A stretch of DNA of 64,000 nt from Ohtaekwangia koreensis. GTDB taxonomy: Bacteria; Bacteroidota; Bacteroidia; Cytophagales; Cyclobacteriaceae. Position 1 is the stretch's first letter. The number at the start of each line of letters is the position of its first letter. The position numbers and the translations under genes were made by a program. Of the stretch, positions 53,045 through 62,613 are shown one piece after another. The stretch lies in the NCBI RefSeq assembly GCF_900167975.1, contig NZ_FUZU01000001.1, positions 1,336,580 through 1,400,579 on the forward strand, written 5' to 3'. The notes under the pieces are model-generated. The model was not told the DNA's origin and ran no database searches. It saw only the letters and a list, made by a program, of their open reading frames with translations.

Positions 53045-54166
53045 ATGAAATTATTTGATGTATACCCCTTATTCAATATAACTCCGGAAAGAGCGCAAGG
53101 CTCATGGCTTTGGGATGACAAAGGTGAAAAGTACCTGGATCTATATGGAGGTCATGCCGTTATTTCAATCGGCCATTCACATTCTCATTATGTAAAGTCA
53201 TTGAATGATCAGCTTGGTAAAATTGCATTTTACTCCAATAGCGTTCAAAATCCAATTCAGGAAAAGCTTGCTGACAAGTTAGGGCAACTCTCGGGCTATC
53301 CGGAATATCAACTCTTTCTTTGTAATTCCGGTGCTGAAGCGAACGAGAATGCATTGAAGCTTGCGTCCTTTATTACAGGGCGTAAAAAAGTTATAGCATT
53401 CAAAAAAGCATTTCACGGAAGAACATCAGGAGCTGTCGCGGCTACAGATAATCCAAAGATCGTGGCACCTTTCAATGCAGGTCATGATATAGCCTTTGTT
53501 CCGATGAACGATGAAGCTGCTTTTAACGAGGTGCTTGATGATACTATAGCGGCTGTTATTATAGAAGGTATACAAGGTGTTGGAGGTATACAATTGCCTT
53601 CCGATTCTTTTCTTCAGTTCCTTGAAAAGAAATGCAAAGAGAATGGATCTGTTTTTATACTCGATGAAATTCAATGTGGCTACGGAAGAACCGGAAAATT
53701 CTTCGCGCATCAACATGCAGGTGTCAAGCCACATTTGATCACTACTGCGAAAGGTATGGGCAATGGATTTCCTATAGGAGGCGTACTGATTCATCCGGAT
53801 ATAAAACCGTGGAGCGGTATGCTGGGAACTACATTCGGAGGAAATTACTTGGCGTCTGTGGCTGGTCTCGCTGTACTCGAAGTAATGGAAAAAGAGAACT
53901 TGATTCACAACGCAGCTGTGCAGGGTGATTATTGGATCGCTGCACTTAAGAAATACCCTTCACTAAAAGACGTACGCGGCAGAGGATTAATGATAGGTTT
54001 TGATTTGCCGGAAGAGAAAAAGTCCGTACGTAACGATCTTTTACAAAAACATAAGATATTTACAGGAGAAGCCAAGCCGAATACAATTCGCTTGCTGCCT
54101 TCATTGGCTTTAACAAAAGAAGAAGCTGATCTATTTTTAACAGCATTGACCGAAGAACTGAAATGA
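53045..54166 (+). CDS. argD: Acylornithine aminotransferase
   Basis: 373 residues, class III PLP aminotransferase. Substrate and cofactor motifs: GGHAVISIGHSH, NSGAEANENALKLA (phosphate of PLP), ILDEIQCGYGRTGKFFAHQH with the Asp under the pyridine ring, and the Schiff-base Lys in TTAKGMGNGFPIGG near 235. It transaminates the N-acylglutamate semialdehyde with glutamate. The last 4 bases overlap the start of argF' (ATGA), indicating coupled translation. Confidence 0.93.
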   Translation: MKLFDVYPLFNITPERAQGSWLWDDKGEKYLDLYGGHAVISIGHSHSHYVKSLNDQLGKIAFYSNSVQNPIQEKLADKLGQLSGYPEYQLFLCNSGAEANENALKLASFITGRKKVIAFKKAFHGRTSGAVAATDNPKIVAPFNAGHDIAFVPMNDEAAFNEVLDDTIAAVIIEGIQGVGGIQLPSDSFLQFLEKKCKENGSVFILDEIQCGYGRTGKFFAHQHAGVKPHLITTAKGMGNGFPIGGVLIHPDIKPWSGMLGTTFGGNYLASVAGLAVLEVMEKENLIHNAAVQGDYWIAALKKYPSLKDVRGRGLMIGFDLPEEKKSVRNDLLQKHKIFTGEAKPNTIRLLPSLALTKEEADLFLTALTEELK

Positions 54167-55122
54167 AAAACTTTATTTCCGTCAACGATGTGGCAGACAT
54201 CGATGCCCTCGTAGCAAAGGCACTCGACTTTAAAGCTAATCCGCTTACGAGCCAGGCTCTTGGTTCGAATAAGCGTATCGGCTTATTGTTTCTCAATCCA
54301 AGTATGCGCACAAGATTGAGTACACAGATTGCCGCTGAGAATCTCGGCATGAAGGTCATCGTATTTAATGTTGGTCAGGATGGCTGGGCGCTTGAGTTTG
54401 AAGATGAAGCGATCATGAGTGGCAATACAGTTGAGCACGTTAAAGATGCCGCTCCGATTATGGGCAAGTATTTTGATGTGTTGGGTATACGTACATTTCC
54501 TTCGTTGCAGAATAAGGTTGATGATTATAGCGAACTATATATCAACCAGTTTATTAAATATGCAGGTATACCGGTGCTGAGTCTTGAAAGTGCAACGCTG
54601 CATCCGCTGCAAAGTCTTACCGATATCATTACCATTCGCGAGACATTCCGCGAAAAGCGAAAGCCCAAAATTGTATTAACATGGGCACCTCACGTTAAAG
54701 CATTGCCCCAATGTGTAGCCAATAGTTTTTCACAGTGGATCAACGCCTGGGGTGAATCTGATTTTGTGATCACGCATCCGGAAGACTACGAACTGGATGA
54801 GAAATTTACCAAAGGAGCAAGTATAGAACTCGATCAGAAGAAAGCCTTGAAAGATGCTGACTTTGTTTACGTCAAGAACTGGAGTACATATACCGACTAC
54901 GGAAGAATTTATTGCAACGACCCTTCGTGGATGTTGACTAATGATAAATTACAGTTAACGAATAACGCAAAGGTTATGCATTGCCTTCCTGTAAGACGCA
55001 ATGTAGAATTAAGCGATGAGATATTGGATGGTGCCAACAGCGTTGTAACGCGACAAGCATCGAACCGCGTGTGGGCTGCGCAGGCAGTACTTCATGAGTT
55101 ATTAACAAACAAGCTTCAGTAA
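54163..55122 (+). CDS. argF': N-acylornithine carbamoyltransferase (ArgF' type)
   Basis: 319 residues. Carbamoyl-phosphate loop FLNPSMRTRLST (SMRTR in place of STRTR), the 80s-type loop GNTVEH, HPLQSLTD, and HCLPVRRNVELSDEI. The sequence belongs to the acetyl/succinyl-ornithine transcarbamylase branch, not ornithine transcarbamylase, so the acyl group is kept until after carbamoylation. The residue reported to set acetyl (Glu) versus succinyl (Pro) preference appears to be Val here by my eye alignment. The acyl group used is thus open. Confidence 0.9.
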   Translation: MKNFISVNDVADIDALVAKALDFKANPLTSQALGSNKRIGLLFLNPSMRTRLSTQIAAENLGMKVIVFNVGQDGWALEFEDEAIMSGNTVEHVKDAAPIMGKYFDVLGIRTFPSLQNKVDDYSELYINQFIKYAGIPVLSLESATLHPLQSLTDIITIRETFREKRKPKIVLTWAPHVKALPQCVANSFSQWINAWGESDFVITHPEDYELDEKFTKGASIELDQKKALKDADFVYVKNWSTYTDYGRIYCNDPSWMLTNDKLQLTNNAKVMHCLPVRRNVELSDEILDGANSVVTRQASNRVWAAQAVLHELLTNKLQ

Positions 55123-55134
55123 ACCGGAGTGTTC

Positions 55135-55923
55135 ATGAATAAGCTTTTCATTATAAAGATTGGAGGAAATGTGCTGGATAATCCCCAGGCATTAAGTTCT
55201 TTCTTAAAAGATTTTGCTTCGATCAAAGAATCAAAAATTTTGATTCATGGTGGAGGAAAGATTGCCACGAAACTTGGCGATCAGTTAGGCATCGAGTCAA
55301 AGTATATAAATGGAAGAAGAATTACCGATGCACAAACACTGGATGTAGTGACGATGGTATATGGCGGGCTGGTAAATAAACAGATCGTAGCCACGTTACA
55401 GACATTGAATTGCAACGCCATGGGCTTTACCGGTGCAGACGGTAATCTGATCAAAGCCGTGAAGCGCCCTGTGAAAGATATAGACTACGGTTTTGTAGGC
55501 GATGTCAAGGAAGAAGGAGTGAACGCATCGTTGCTATCTTTACTCTTGAAACAAGATATAGTGCCGGTGTTCGCGCCATTGACTCATGCAGACGGTTCAA
55601 TGCTGAACACAAATGCTGATACTATAGCTTCGGTATTATCCGTTGCACTAAGCAAGCATTTTGATGTACGACTCATTTTCTGCTTTGAGAAGAAAGGTGT
55701 TTTGATGGATGTTAATGATCCGGATTCTGTGATCACGCACTTGCCAAAGAATCGCTACGATGAGCTGTTGCCTAAAGGTATATTTGCTGATGGTATACTT
55801 CCGAAATTGGAAAATGCATATACTGCTATACAAACCGGAGTAAAAGAGGTTTTGATAGGAGAAGCGAAAGACCTCGTGAAAAATACCGGACCGGTAACAG
55901 AGGGAACGTTAATAACAATATAA
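55135..55923 (+). CDS. argB: N-acylglutamate kinase
   Basis: 262 residues from ATG 55135. Amino-acid kinase fold: IIKIGGNVLDN at the start, LIHGGGKIATKLG, glutamate-binding NGRRITDAQTLDVV, NADTIASVLSVAL, and the terminal GTLITI. It phosphorylates the gamma-carboxylate of N-acylglutamate. The N-terminal arginine-binding helix seen in feedback-sensitive kinases is missing, so direct arginine inhibition is unlikely. Twelve bases separate it from argF'. Confidence 0.94.
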   Translation: MNKLFIIKIGGNVLDNPQALSSFLKDFASIKESKILIHGGGKIATKLGDQLGIESKYINGRRITDAQTLDVVTMVYGGLVNKQIVATLQTLNCNAMGFTGADGNLIKAVKRPVKDIDYGFVGDVKEEGVNASLLSLLLKQDIVPVFAPLTHADGSMLNTNADTIASVLSVALSKHFDVRLIFCFEKKGVLMDVNDPDSVITHLPKNRYDELLPKGIFADGILPKLENAYTAIQTGVKEVLIGEAKDLVKNTGPVTEGTLITI

Positions 55924-56018
55924 AAGCTGTAAGCTTGAACGTAAGTCTCGGGTAAGTGAAGTGATTTGAGGAGAAAGTGCCTTGAAGCAATAAGCTCGCA
56001 GCTCTAAGCAATTAAATT

Positions 56019-57077
56019 ATGGATTCATTATACGAAAAAGCTACGAACCTGTTGATAAAACTCATTGCTGTTCCTTCGTTCAGCAAGGAGGAGGATGAAG
56101 TAGCTTCAGTATTGGAAGAATTTTTTGAGAAAGAGCGGGTTCATTCTTACCGTAAAGGCAACAACGTATGGGTGAAGAATCTATACTTTGACCCTGCGAA
56201 ACCTACCGTTCTGTTAAATTCACATCACGATACCGTAAAGCCAAATCCGCAGTATACACGCGATCCGTTCAAGCCTGAAATTATAGATGGTAAATTGTTT
56301 GGTTTAGGAAGCAATGATGCAGGCGGACCACTGGTTTCATTAATTGGTACATTCTTACATTATTATCCTCAGCAAAACCTGAAGTATAATATAGTGCTGG
56401 CAGCTACAGCAGAAGAAGAGATCTCCGGTACGGGGGGTGTTGAAAGTATATGGACGTCATTGCCCTCTATTGATTTTGCTATCGTAGGAGAGCCTACACT
56501 TTGCCAGATGGCAACAGCTGAAAAAGGTTTGATGGTGTTGGATTGTATTGCTCGCGGTAAGGCCGGACATGCTGCACGTGAAGAAGGCATCAATGCTATA
56601 TATGAAGCCTTGCCGGATATTGAGTGGTTCCGTAATTACAAGTTCCCAATTATATCTCAGACACTCGGTCCGATAAAAATGACAGTAACGATTATCAATG
56701 CCGGCAAGCAGCACAACGTGGTGCCTGCGGAATGTCATTATACAGTGGATGTTCGCGTTACCGATGCATATAGTCTTGAAGAGCTTCTCGAAGTGATCAA
56801 GCAAAATGTAAAAAGTGAAGTGTCGCCACGTTCCATGCGCATGCGTCCTTCCGGTATAGCGGAAGATCATCCGTTGGTACAGGCTGCAATTAAACTGGGT
56901 ATCGAGCGCTATGGCTCACCTACTACATCCGATCAGGCATTGATCCCAACTCCCTCTGTTAAAATGGGACCTGGTGATTCTGCACGTTCGCATTCTGCTG
57001 ACGAATTTATATATGCGGATGAAATCCGGCAGGGCATTGATACCTATATCAAGGTTCTCAACGAAGTGATTCTGTAG
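56019..57077 (+). CDS. M20 family N-acylcitrulline/acylornithine deacylase (ArgE-like)
   Basis: 352 residues, M20 metallopeptidase. Metal ligands sit in LNSHHDTV, GSNDAGG and ATAEEEIS (catalytic Glu plus metal Glu), and the late GPGDSARSHSADEF. The dimerisation domain lies in the middle (GKAGHAAREEGINAI). In this pathway it should remove the acyl group from N-acylcitrulline, releasing citrulline for ArgG. It is followed within 2 bases by the isochorismatase-like gene. Confidence 0.88.
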   Translation: MDSLYEKATNLLIKLIAVPSFSKEEDEVASVLEEFFEKERVHSYRKGNNVWVKNLYFDPAKPTVLLNSHHDTVKPNPQYTRDPFKPEIIDGKLFGLGSNDAGGPLVSLIGTFLHYYPQQNLKYNIVLAATAEEEISGTGGVESIWTSLPSIDFAIVGEPTLCQMATAEKGLMVLDCIARGKAGHAAREEGINAIYEALPDIEWFRNYKFPIISQTLGPIKMTVTIINAGKQHNVVPAECHYTVDVRVTDAYSLEELLEVIKQNVKSEVSPRSMRMRPSGIAEDHPLVQAAIKLGIERYGSPTTSDQALIPTPSVKMGPGDSARSHSADEFIYADEIRQGIDTYIKVLNEVIL

Positions 57078-57079
57078 GT

Positions 57080-57649
57080 ATGAAGAATCCCGCGCTGATC
57101 GTAATCGATGTTCAGAAAGGTATAGATGAAACTAACCATTGGGGCGGGAATCGTAATAATACCAACGCTGAACAAAATATAGCATTGCTGCTGGAATCCT
57201 GGAAGAAAAAAAATCTCCCTATCTTTATAGTTCAACACTGCTCTATATTTCCGTCATCTCCGTTTCGTCCGGGCTATCCTGGCAATGATTTGAAAGAGTT
57301 TGTAAAACCTTTTGTTTCTGAAAAAGTTTTTCAAAAATCTACTACCAATGCTTTTGTTGAAACCGATCTTCAACAGACACTCCATAACAATAATATTTCA
57401 GAACTTGTCATTGTTGGCTTTGTAACGAATAACTCGGTGGAGGCCACTGCGCGTATGGCTGGTGATCTCGGTTTTGTAACAACGGTGGTGTCGGATGCGA
57501 CTGCGGCATTTGATAAAACAGGTATAGATGGGACTACCTATTCATCTGAGCTGGTCCATAGTTTATCGCTGTCGCATTTGAAAGATGAGTATGCTTCGAT
57601 CTATACAACAGACGAAGTCTTAAACTATATATCAACGAATTCACTCTAA
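57080..57649 (+). CDS. Isochorismatase-fold hydrolase with Ser at the nucleophile position
   Basis: 189 residues of the cysteine hydrolase/isochorismatase fold. Asp of the triad in VIDVQKG, Lys in VFQKSTTNAF. The usual nucleophile motif TxxCVxxTxRxA reads GFVTNNSVEATARMAG, with Ser where Cys normally stands. It is placed between argE and argH, 2 and 17 bases from them, so it is part of the arginine operon. The function is unknown; a catalytically altered amidase or carbamoyl-handling enzyme is possible. Confidence 0.75.
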   Translation: MKNPALIVIDVQKGIDETNHWGGNRNNTNAEQNIALLLESWKKKNLPIFIVQHCSIFPSSPFRPGYPGNDLKEFVKPFVSEKVFQKSTTNAFVETDLQQTLHNNNISELVIVGFVTNNSVEATARMAGDLGFVTTVVSDATAAFDKTGIDGTTYSSELVHSLSLSHLKDEYASIYTTDEVLNYISTNSL

Positions 57650-57666
57650 ATTTAATTTTTCTATTC

Positions 57667-58998
57667 ATGAAGCTCTGGCAAAAAGATAAAACATCCCTTA
57701 AAGAAGTAGAGAAATTTACCGTCGGCAGAGATCAGGAGATGGATATGTTTCTGGCTCCTTTTGATGTTCAGGGTTCGCTCGCACATATCACCATGCTTGA
57801 ATCTATAGGGTTGCTGGAGAAGAATGAACTTGAGATTTTATCTGCGGAGTTAAAGAGTATATACAAGCGAATTCAGTCAGGTGATTTTAAAGTTGACGAA
57901 GGTGTTGAAGATGTACATTCGCAGGTAGAGCTTGAGCTCACGCGAACGCTGGGCGATGTAGGAAAGAAAATTCACAGTGGGCGTTCCCGCAACGACCAGG
58001 TTTTAGTAGATATAAAACTTTATCTCCGCCATGAGATAAAGGAAGTAACAGAAGAAGTTAAAAATCTGTTTGATCTGTTGATCGCGCAAAGCGACAAGTA
58101 TAAAAATCATCTTCTCCCGGGATATACTCATCTACAGTTGGCGATGCCTTCTTCCTTCGGACTTTGGTTTGGAGCGTATGCCGAAAGCTTGGTAGATGAT
58201 GTTATTACACTGCAGGCTGCCTATAAAGTGATCAATAAAAATCCGTTGGGATCGGCTGCAGGATATGGATCTTCGTTTCCGTTAAATAGAACGCTGACAA
58301 CAACGCTTTTGGGTTTCGATGATCTGAACTACAATGTAGTATATGCGCAGATGGGACGTGGCAAGGCGGAGCGCATCGTAGCTGCGGCGTTATCAAATAT
58401 AGCATTGACGCTGAGTAAATTGTCAATGGATGCTTGTTTGTTCCTGAATCAGAATTTTGGATTCATCAGTTTTCCGGACGAACTCACAACGGGCTCGAGC
58501 ATTATGCCGCATAAGAAAAATCCCGATGTATTTGAATTAATCCGTGCACGCTGCAATCAATTGGCTGCATTGCCCAATGATATTGCGTTGTCAACTGCTA
58601 ATTTACCCTCAGGGTATCATCGCGACATGCAATTGCTAAAAGAGATTTTGTTCCCGGCCATTCAACGCCTCAAAGACTGCTTACGCATGGCGCAGTTGAT
58701 GTTGTCAAATATATCGGTCAAAGAAAATATTTTGGCGGATGAAAAGTATAAATTCCTTTTCAGCGTGGAAGAAGTCAACAGACTTGTTTTATCAGGTATA
58801 CCTTTTCGCGATGCCTATAAAAAAGTTGGACTGGATATAGAACAAGGTAACTACAATCCGCAGACAACAGTCAATCATACACATGAAGGAAGCATTGGCA
58901 ACCTTAGCCTTGATGCGATTCGCAAAATGATGGATGGGACACTTGCAACGTTTCAGTTTTCGAAGTCTGAAAAAGCAATTGAGAAATTGATTTCATAA
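57667..58998 (+). CDS. argH: Argininosuccinate lyase
   Basis: 443 residues. Fumarase superfamily signatures: VEDVHSQVELELT, SGRSRNDQVLVDI, PGYTHLQLAMPSSFG and the catalytic-loop GSSIMPHKKNPDVFELIRA. It splits argininosuccinate to arginine and fumarate, the last step of the pathway. It is the terminal gene of the operon. No strong terminator is visible in the 158 bases after it. Confidence 0.96.
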   Translation: MKLWQKDKTSLKEVEKFTVGRDQEMDMFLAPFDVQGSLAHITMLESIGLLEKNELEILSAELKSIYKRIQSGDFKVDEGVEDVHSQVELELTRTLGDVGKKIHSGRSRNDQVLVDIKLYLRHEIKEVTEEVKNLFDLLIAQSDKYKNHLLPGYTHLQLAMPSSFGLWFGAYAESLVDDVITLQAAYKVINKNPLGSAAGYGSSFPLNRTLTTTLLGFDDLNYNVVYAQMGRGKAERIVAAALSNIALTLSKLSMDACLFLNQNFGFISFPDELTTGSSIMPHKKNPDVFELIRARCNQLAALPNDIALSTANLPSGYHRDMQLLKEILFPAIQRLKDCLRMAQLMLSNISVKENILADEKYKFLFSVEEVNRLVLSGIPFRDAYKKVGLDIEQGNYNPQTTVNHTHEGSIGNLSLDAIRKMMDGTLATFQFSKSEKAIEKLIS

Positions 58999-59156
58999 AC
59001 AAAGCAAAAAGTACCTTCCTTTCTGTTTTGTTTGTAGAATTAAATCATCGATTTGATTCCATAAGTTTACGCTACGAGAAATCAGTCTCGGCCACACATT
59101 ATATTTAAAAGCATTGGGCATGGTTTTTACCCCAAAGGATATACATCCCATGCTTT

Positions 59157-60308
59157 ATGAATTTAGATTACACTTCATCCAGAAGAAAATTCATTCAACA
59201 GGTTTCGTGCTCGATCGGATCGTCCTTTCTGGCATTTGCAACACCCGCTTTTTCCAAAGGGTTTACACTTCAGGAAGAAGCAGCAGCGTCTGCTGTGATA
59301 CAGGAACCTACGCGAAAGCTTGGCGTAGCACTGGTGGGATTGGGCAAATATAGCACCGATCAACTTGCACCTGCATTGCAGGAAACGCAGCGTTGTAAAC
59401 TTGTCGGGATAGTAACAGGCAGTCCAGATAAAGCTGAGGAGTGGAAACGTAAATACAATATTCCGGAGAAGAATGTTTATAGCTATCAGAATTTTGATTC
59501 TATAAAGGATAACCCGGCTATAGATATAGTATATGTTGTGCTTCCCAACTCGATGCATGCAGAGTATACCATTAGAGCTGCAAAGGCCGGCAAGCACGTG
59601 ATCTGCGAAAAGCCAATGGCTGTTTCTGTAAAAGAATGTGAGGACATGATACAGGCATGTAAGAGTGCAGATCGTTTATTGTCAATTGGCTATCGTTTAC
59701 ATTTCGAACCTTATAATCTCACCATGACTGAATTCGCAGCGAAGAAAACGCATGGTGCTGTAAAGGTCATCACAGCGAAAGACGGAATGGATATAGAGCC
59801 TGGCGTGTGGAGGCTTGATAAGAAATTAGCAGGTGGAGGGCCGCTGATGGATGTCGGTATATATTGTGTGCAAGGTGCATTATATACTGTGGGTAAAAAT
59901 CCAATAGCAGTAACAGCCAAGGAAGGCCCTAAAACGGATATGAAGCGATTCAGTCAGGTGGAGCAATCGCTTACCTGGAAGCTTGAATTTCCGGGAGGTA
60001 TAGTTGCTAACTGCGAATGTAGCTACGCGGAAGAAATGAACCTGCTGCGCGCAGATGCTGAACACGGATGGTTTGAGTTGAAGCCCGCATATGGCTATAA
60101 AGATCTAAAGGGGGAAACCAACCTCGGCAAACTAAATATAGCGCAGGTTAATCAGCAAGCATTGCAAATGGATGATTTCGCCAATTGTGTTCTGCAAAAG
60201 AAAAAGAGTAAAGTGCCTGGAGAAATGGGCTTACGTGATGTCAGGATATTAACGGCAATCTACGAAGCCGCAAGAACAGGCAAGAGAGTTGAATTGACAA
60301 ACCTTTAA
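59157..60308 (+). CDS. Tat-exported Gfo/Idh/MocA family oxidoreductase
   Basis: 383 residues. The N-terminus carries a twin-arginine signal (SSRRKFIQ, then a hydrophobic stretch ending at PAFSKG). The Rossmann motif VALVGLGKYS follows near residue 55; EKPMAV contains the conserved Lys of the family, and GGGPLMDVGIYCVQ the catalytic-site Asp/Tyr region. The C-terminal beta domain binds substrate. It is probably a periplasmic sugar or polyol oxidoreductase with a pre-bound NAD(P), as in glucose-fructose oxidoreductase. Substrate unknown. Confidence 0.88.
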   Translation: MNLDYTSSRRKFIQQVSCSIGSSFLAFATPAFSKGFTLQEEAAASAVIQEPTRKLGVALVGLGKYSTDQLAPALQETQRCKLVGIVTGSPDKAEEWKRKYNIPEKNVYSYQNFDSIKDNPAIDIVYVVLPNSMHAEYTIRAAKAGKHVICEKPMAVSVKECEDMIQACKSADRLLSIGYRLHFEPYNLTMTEFAAKKTHGAVKVITAKDGMDIEPGVWRLDKKLAGGGPLMDVGIYCVQGALYTVGKNPIAVTAKEGPKTDMKRFSQVEQSLTWKLEFPGGIVANCECSYAEEMNLLRADAEHGWFELKPAYGYKDLKGETNLGKLNIAQVNQQALQMDDFANCVLQKKKSKVPGEMGLRDVRILTAIYEAARTGKRVELTNL

Positions 60309-60320
60309 ATGTAAAAAGCC

Positions 60321-60773
60321 ATGAGAAAGAATAAAGTAACTTCGGAAAGCAAGGCGGGGAAGAGTAAGGAAAACAAACTTCCGGGTGAATATCCTCCAAG
60401 CGAAGACATCATGAATCCGATCAATGATGCTGAACGTGTTCATGTCGATCTCGATAACTTGAGCCTGTCACGGGCAACACCCATTGAAGTTGTTAAAGAT
60501 GCACCGCGTCCGCTTGACAATGAATCGAATCTTACAGAAGAAGATAAAGAAGCCCTCGGACCAAAAGATCTGAGTCTTGACGGAGGTGATGATGAACAGC
60601 TTAAGCATCGGAAATGGCCCGTAGATTTCACAGCGCGTGATCTGGATATACCGGGCAGCGAACTAGATGATCGAAATGAAATGGTAGGCTCCGAAGATGA
60701 AGAGAATAATTCCTATAGTCTCGGAGGGGATGGAAAAGAAAAACTGGAAGAAGATCCGACTAAAACATATTGA
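60321..60773 (+). CDS. Acidic disordered protein, unknown
   Basis: 150 residues with a short basic head (MRKNKVTSESKAGKSKENK) and a long acidic, Pro/Asp/Glu-rich body ending ELDDRNEMVGSEDEENNSYSLGGDG. The last segment looks like a conserved Bacteroidota short motif. No hydrophobic core, no signal peptide. It follows the oxidoreductase by 12 bases. Role unknown; the composition suggests an intrinsically disordered cytoplasmic protein. Confidence 0.6.
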   Translation: MRKNKVTSESKAGKSKENKLPGEYPPSEDIMNPINDAERVHVDLDNLSLSRATPIEVVKDAPRPLDNESNLTEEDKEALGPKDLSLDGGDDEQLKHRKWPVDFTARDLDIPGSELDDRNEMVGSEDEENNSYSLGGDGKEKLEEDPTKTY

Positions 60774-60804
60774 TCTTCTTGCAGGTATAGGTATATATTA
60801 TATC

Positions 60805-62613
60805 TTACAGGGCAACTGGTAGTGGCTGCGGATCTTCATTTGAAGATTCCGTAGCAACTTCCGATACCTGGTGTTCCCAAAGTTCTTTGAACACGAGACT
60901 CGTTCGCTTCAATTCTTCAAACGTTCCCTCCGCTACGACTGAACCGTTTTTCAAAATATATACATAGTCGAACTTCGTCAACAAGTGCAAGCGGTGAAGC
61001 GAAGATATTACAGCCTTTTTCTTGAATGATTTAAACAAGTTGTTATAGATCAGTTTCTCTGTTCGCGGGTCAACGCTGCTCGTAGGCTCATCCATCAAAA
61101 TAATACTGCTGCTGCGGGCAGCTAATATACCTCTCGCTAAAGCCAATCTTTGCTTTTGACCACCCGAGAGATTAACACCTTTCTCCTGTATATGTGTTTC
61201 AAGACCGTGAGGGAGTTTACGAATCACATCTGCAAAATGAGCTGCTTCACAAACTTCCATTACTTCCTGTTCTGTAAAGGGTAATCCGAGCGTAATGTTA
61301 TACAGGATTGTGTTTTCAAAAATCTCCGGGTCTTGCGGAAATAATGTTACGGCATTAGCGATGCTATCAAAATCACTGAGCTGTCCATTCTCCATTACCA
61401 CGGTTGATCCTTCCTTCGGAGTATATAGACCGCGGAGTAAAGCAAGTAATGTACTTTTACCGCTTCCGCTTTCGCCGATCAATGCGATACGTTGTCCTCT
61501 TTCAATACGCATGTTCAGGTCAGTCAACCCGGAAACACGTTCGGATCCTTTCCCACTTCGTTGAAAATTCAGATTTTGAATTTCAAGTTGCTTCCAGTCT
61601 TTTGGTAAAAGTCTTTCTTCCTGCACATGATGTAGTTGATCGTATGCGATCTCAATTTCACGTGCATTCTGGAGCTCAGCATCGTACTTTGTGATCTGTG
61701 TATAGTGTGATGCTATATCATTGAATACACTGGTAAACTGGTTTACATAGCCGAGCAGAATCACAAGGCCACCAATGAAAAATGTCTCGCCAGGAGTATA
61801 GTGCTGATATAGATAGCCAATGGTTGTTACAGCATAGATGAGTCCCACCATCATCTGGGCGATGAACCACTTCCATTCGTTGATAGTAACATTGCGTTTG
61901 AAAGGAGGGAACACCTTCATCAGTTTCTCCATGAAACTCTTTTGAATTCTTTTCTCAAGACGAAGTGTAATAACCGTTACGATGTTTGAAAGACTATCGA
62001 ACAAGGTAGATGAAACTTCATGCTCTCTTTCATTCACTTCTTTCAAAGATGCAATAAATGGTTTATCAAACCGGATAATGATTAATACAGTAAGCGCCCC
62101 CAATACAATGCCGATGGCTCCAAATAATGGTGAGAAATAAAGCATGGCGCTAAACGAAAAGAAAAACTTTCCGAAGGAGTACATGTATATAAATCCGTTT
62201 TGAAAAAAATCGCGGAGTGCTTCGTGTGCTTTACGCAGTCGGCTGATCGTAGCGCCACTGTGGTGATCCTGGTGCCACTTTACGGGCAGGTGTAAAACTT
62301 TGTGATATAGTTCTTCAATAAAATTCTTTCCAACACCAAAGGCGACCTGGCGCTCCATGACGCGGGCCGGACCGTGAAAGGCCCATTCCAATAATCGAAG
62401 TCCGAGGAAACCACCAACGTAGATCCAGCCACTGTGTAATGTACCGGCAGCATCCTGTTGAAGTGAATTGACGAACCAACCATAGAATAGTGGATTAATT
62501 GCCACAATGATGTTGGAGATAACGAACATACTATAAACTAGTATAAATCGCTTCTTCTCCTGACGGGCATATTTCCATGCAGTTTTAAGAAGGGATAAGT
62601 AGGGGTTACGCAT
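60805..62613 (-). CDS. ABC exporter, fused permease-ATPase
   Basis: 602 residues. Six transmembrane segments in 1-320 (first FILVYSMFVISNIIVAINPLF), then the ATPase with Walker A GESGSGKSTLL, signature LSGGQKQRLA, Walker B SSIILMDEPTSSVD, and the switch His in SSLHRLHLL. MsbA/multidrug half-transporter architecture; works as homodimer. Substrate unknown. It converges with the acidic protein gene. Confidence 0.92.
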   Translation of the reverse strand: MRNPYLSLLKTAWKYARQEKKRFILVYSMFVISNIIVAINPLFYGWFVNSLQQDAAGTLHSGWIYVGGFLGLRLLEWAFHGPARVMERQVAFGVGKNFIEELYHKVLHLPVKWHQDHHSGATISRLRKAHEALRDFFQNGFIYMYSFGKFFFSFSAMLYFSPLFGAIGIVLGALTVLIIIRFDKPFIASLKEVNEREHEVSSTLFDSLSNIVTVITLRLEKRIQKSFMEKLMKVFPPFKRNVTINEWKWFIAQMMVGLIYAVTTIGYLYQHYTPGETFFIGGLVILLGYVNQFTSVFNDIASHYTQITKYDAELQNAREIEIAYDQLHHVQEERLLPKDWKQLEIQNLNFQRSGKGSERVSGLTDLNMRIERGQRIALIGESGSGKSTLLALLRGLYTPKEGSTVVMENGQLSDFDSIANAVTLFPQDPEIFENTILYNITLGLPFTEQEVMEVCEAAHFADVIRKLPHGLETHIQEKGVNLSGGQKQRLALARGILAARSSSIILMDEPTSSVDPRTEKLIYNNLFKSFKKKAVISSLHRLHLLTKFDYVYILKNGSVVAEGTFEELKRTSLVFKELWEHQVSEVATESSNEDPQPLPVAL

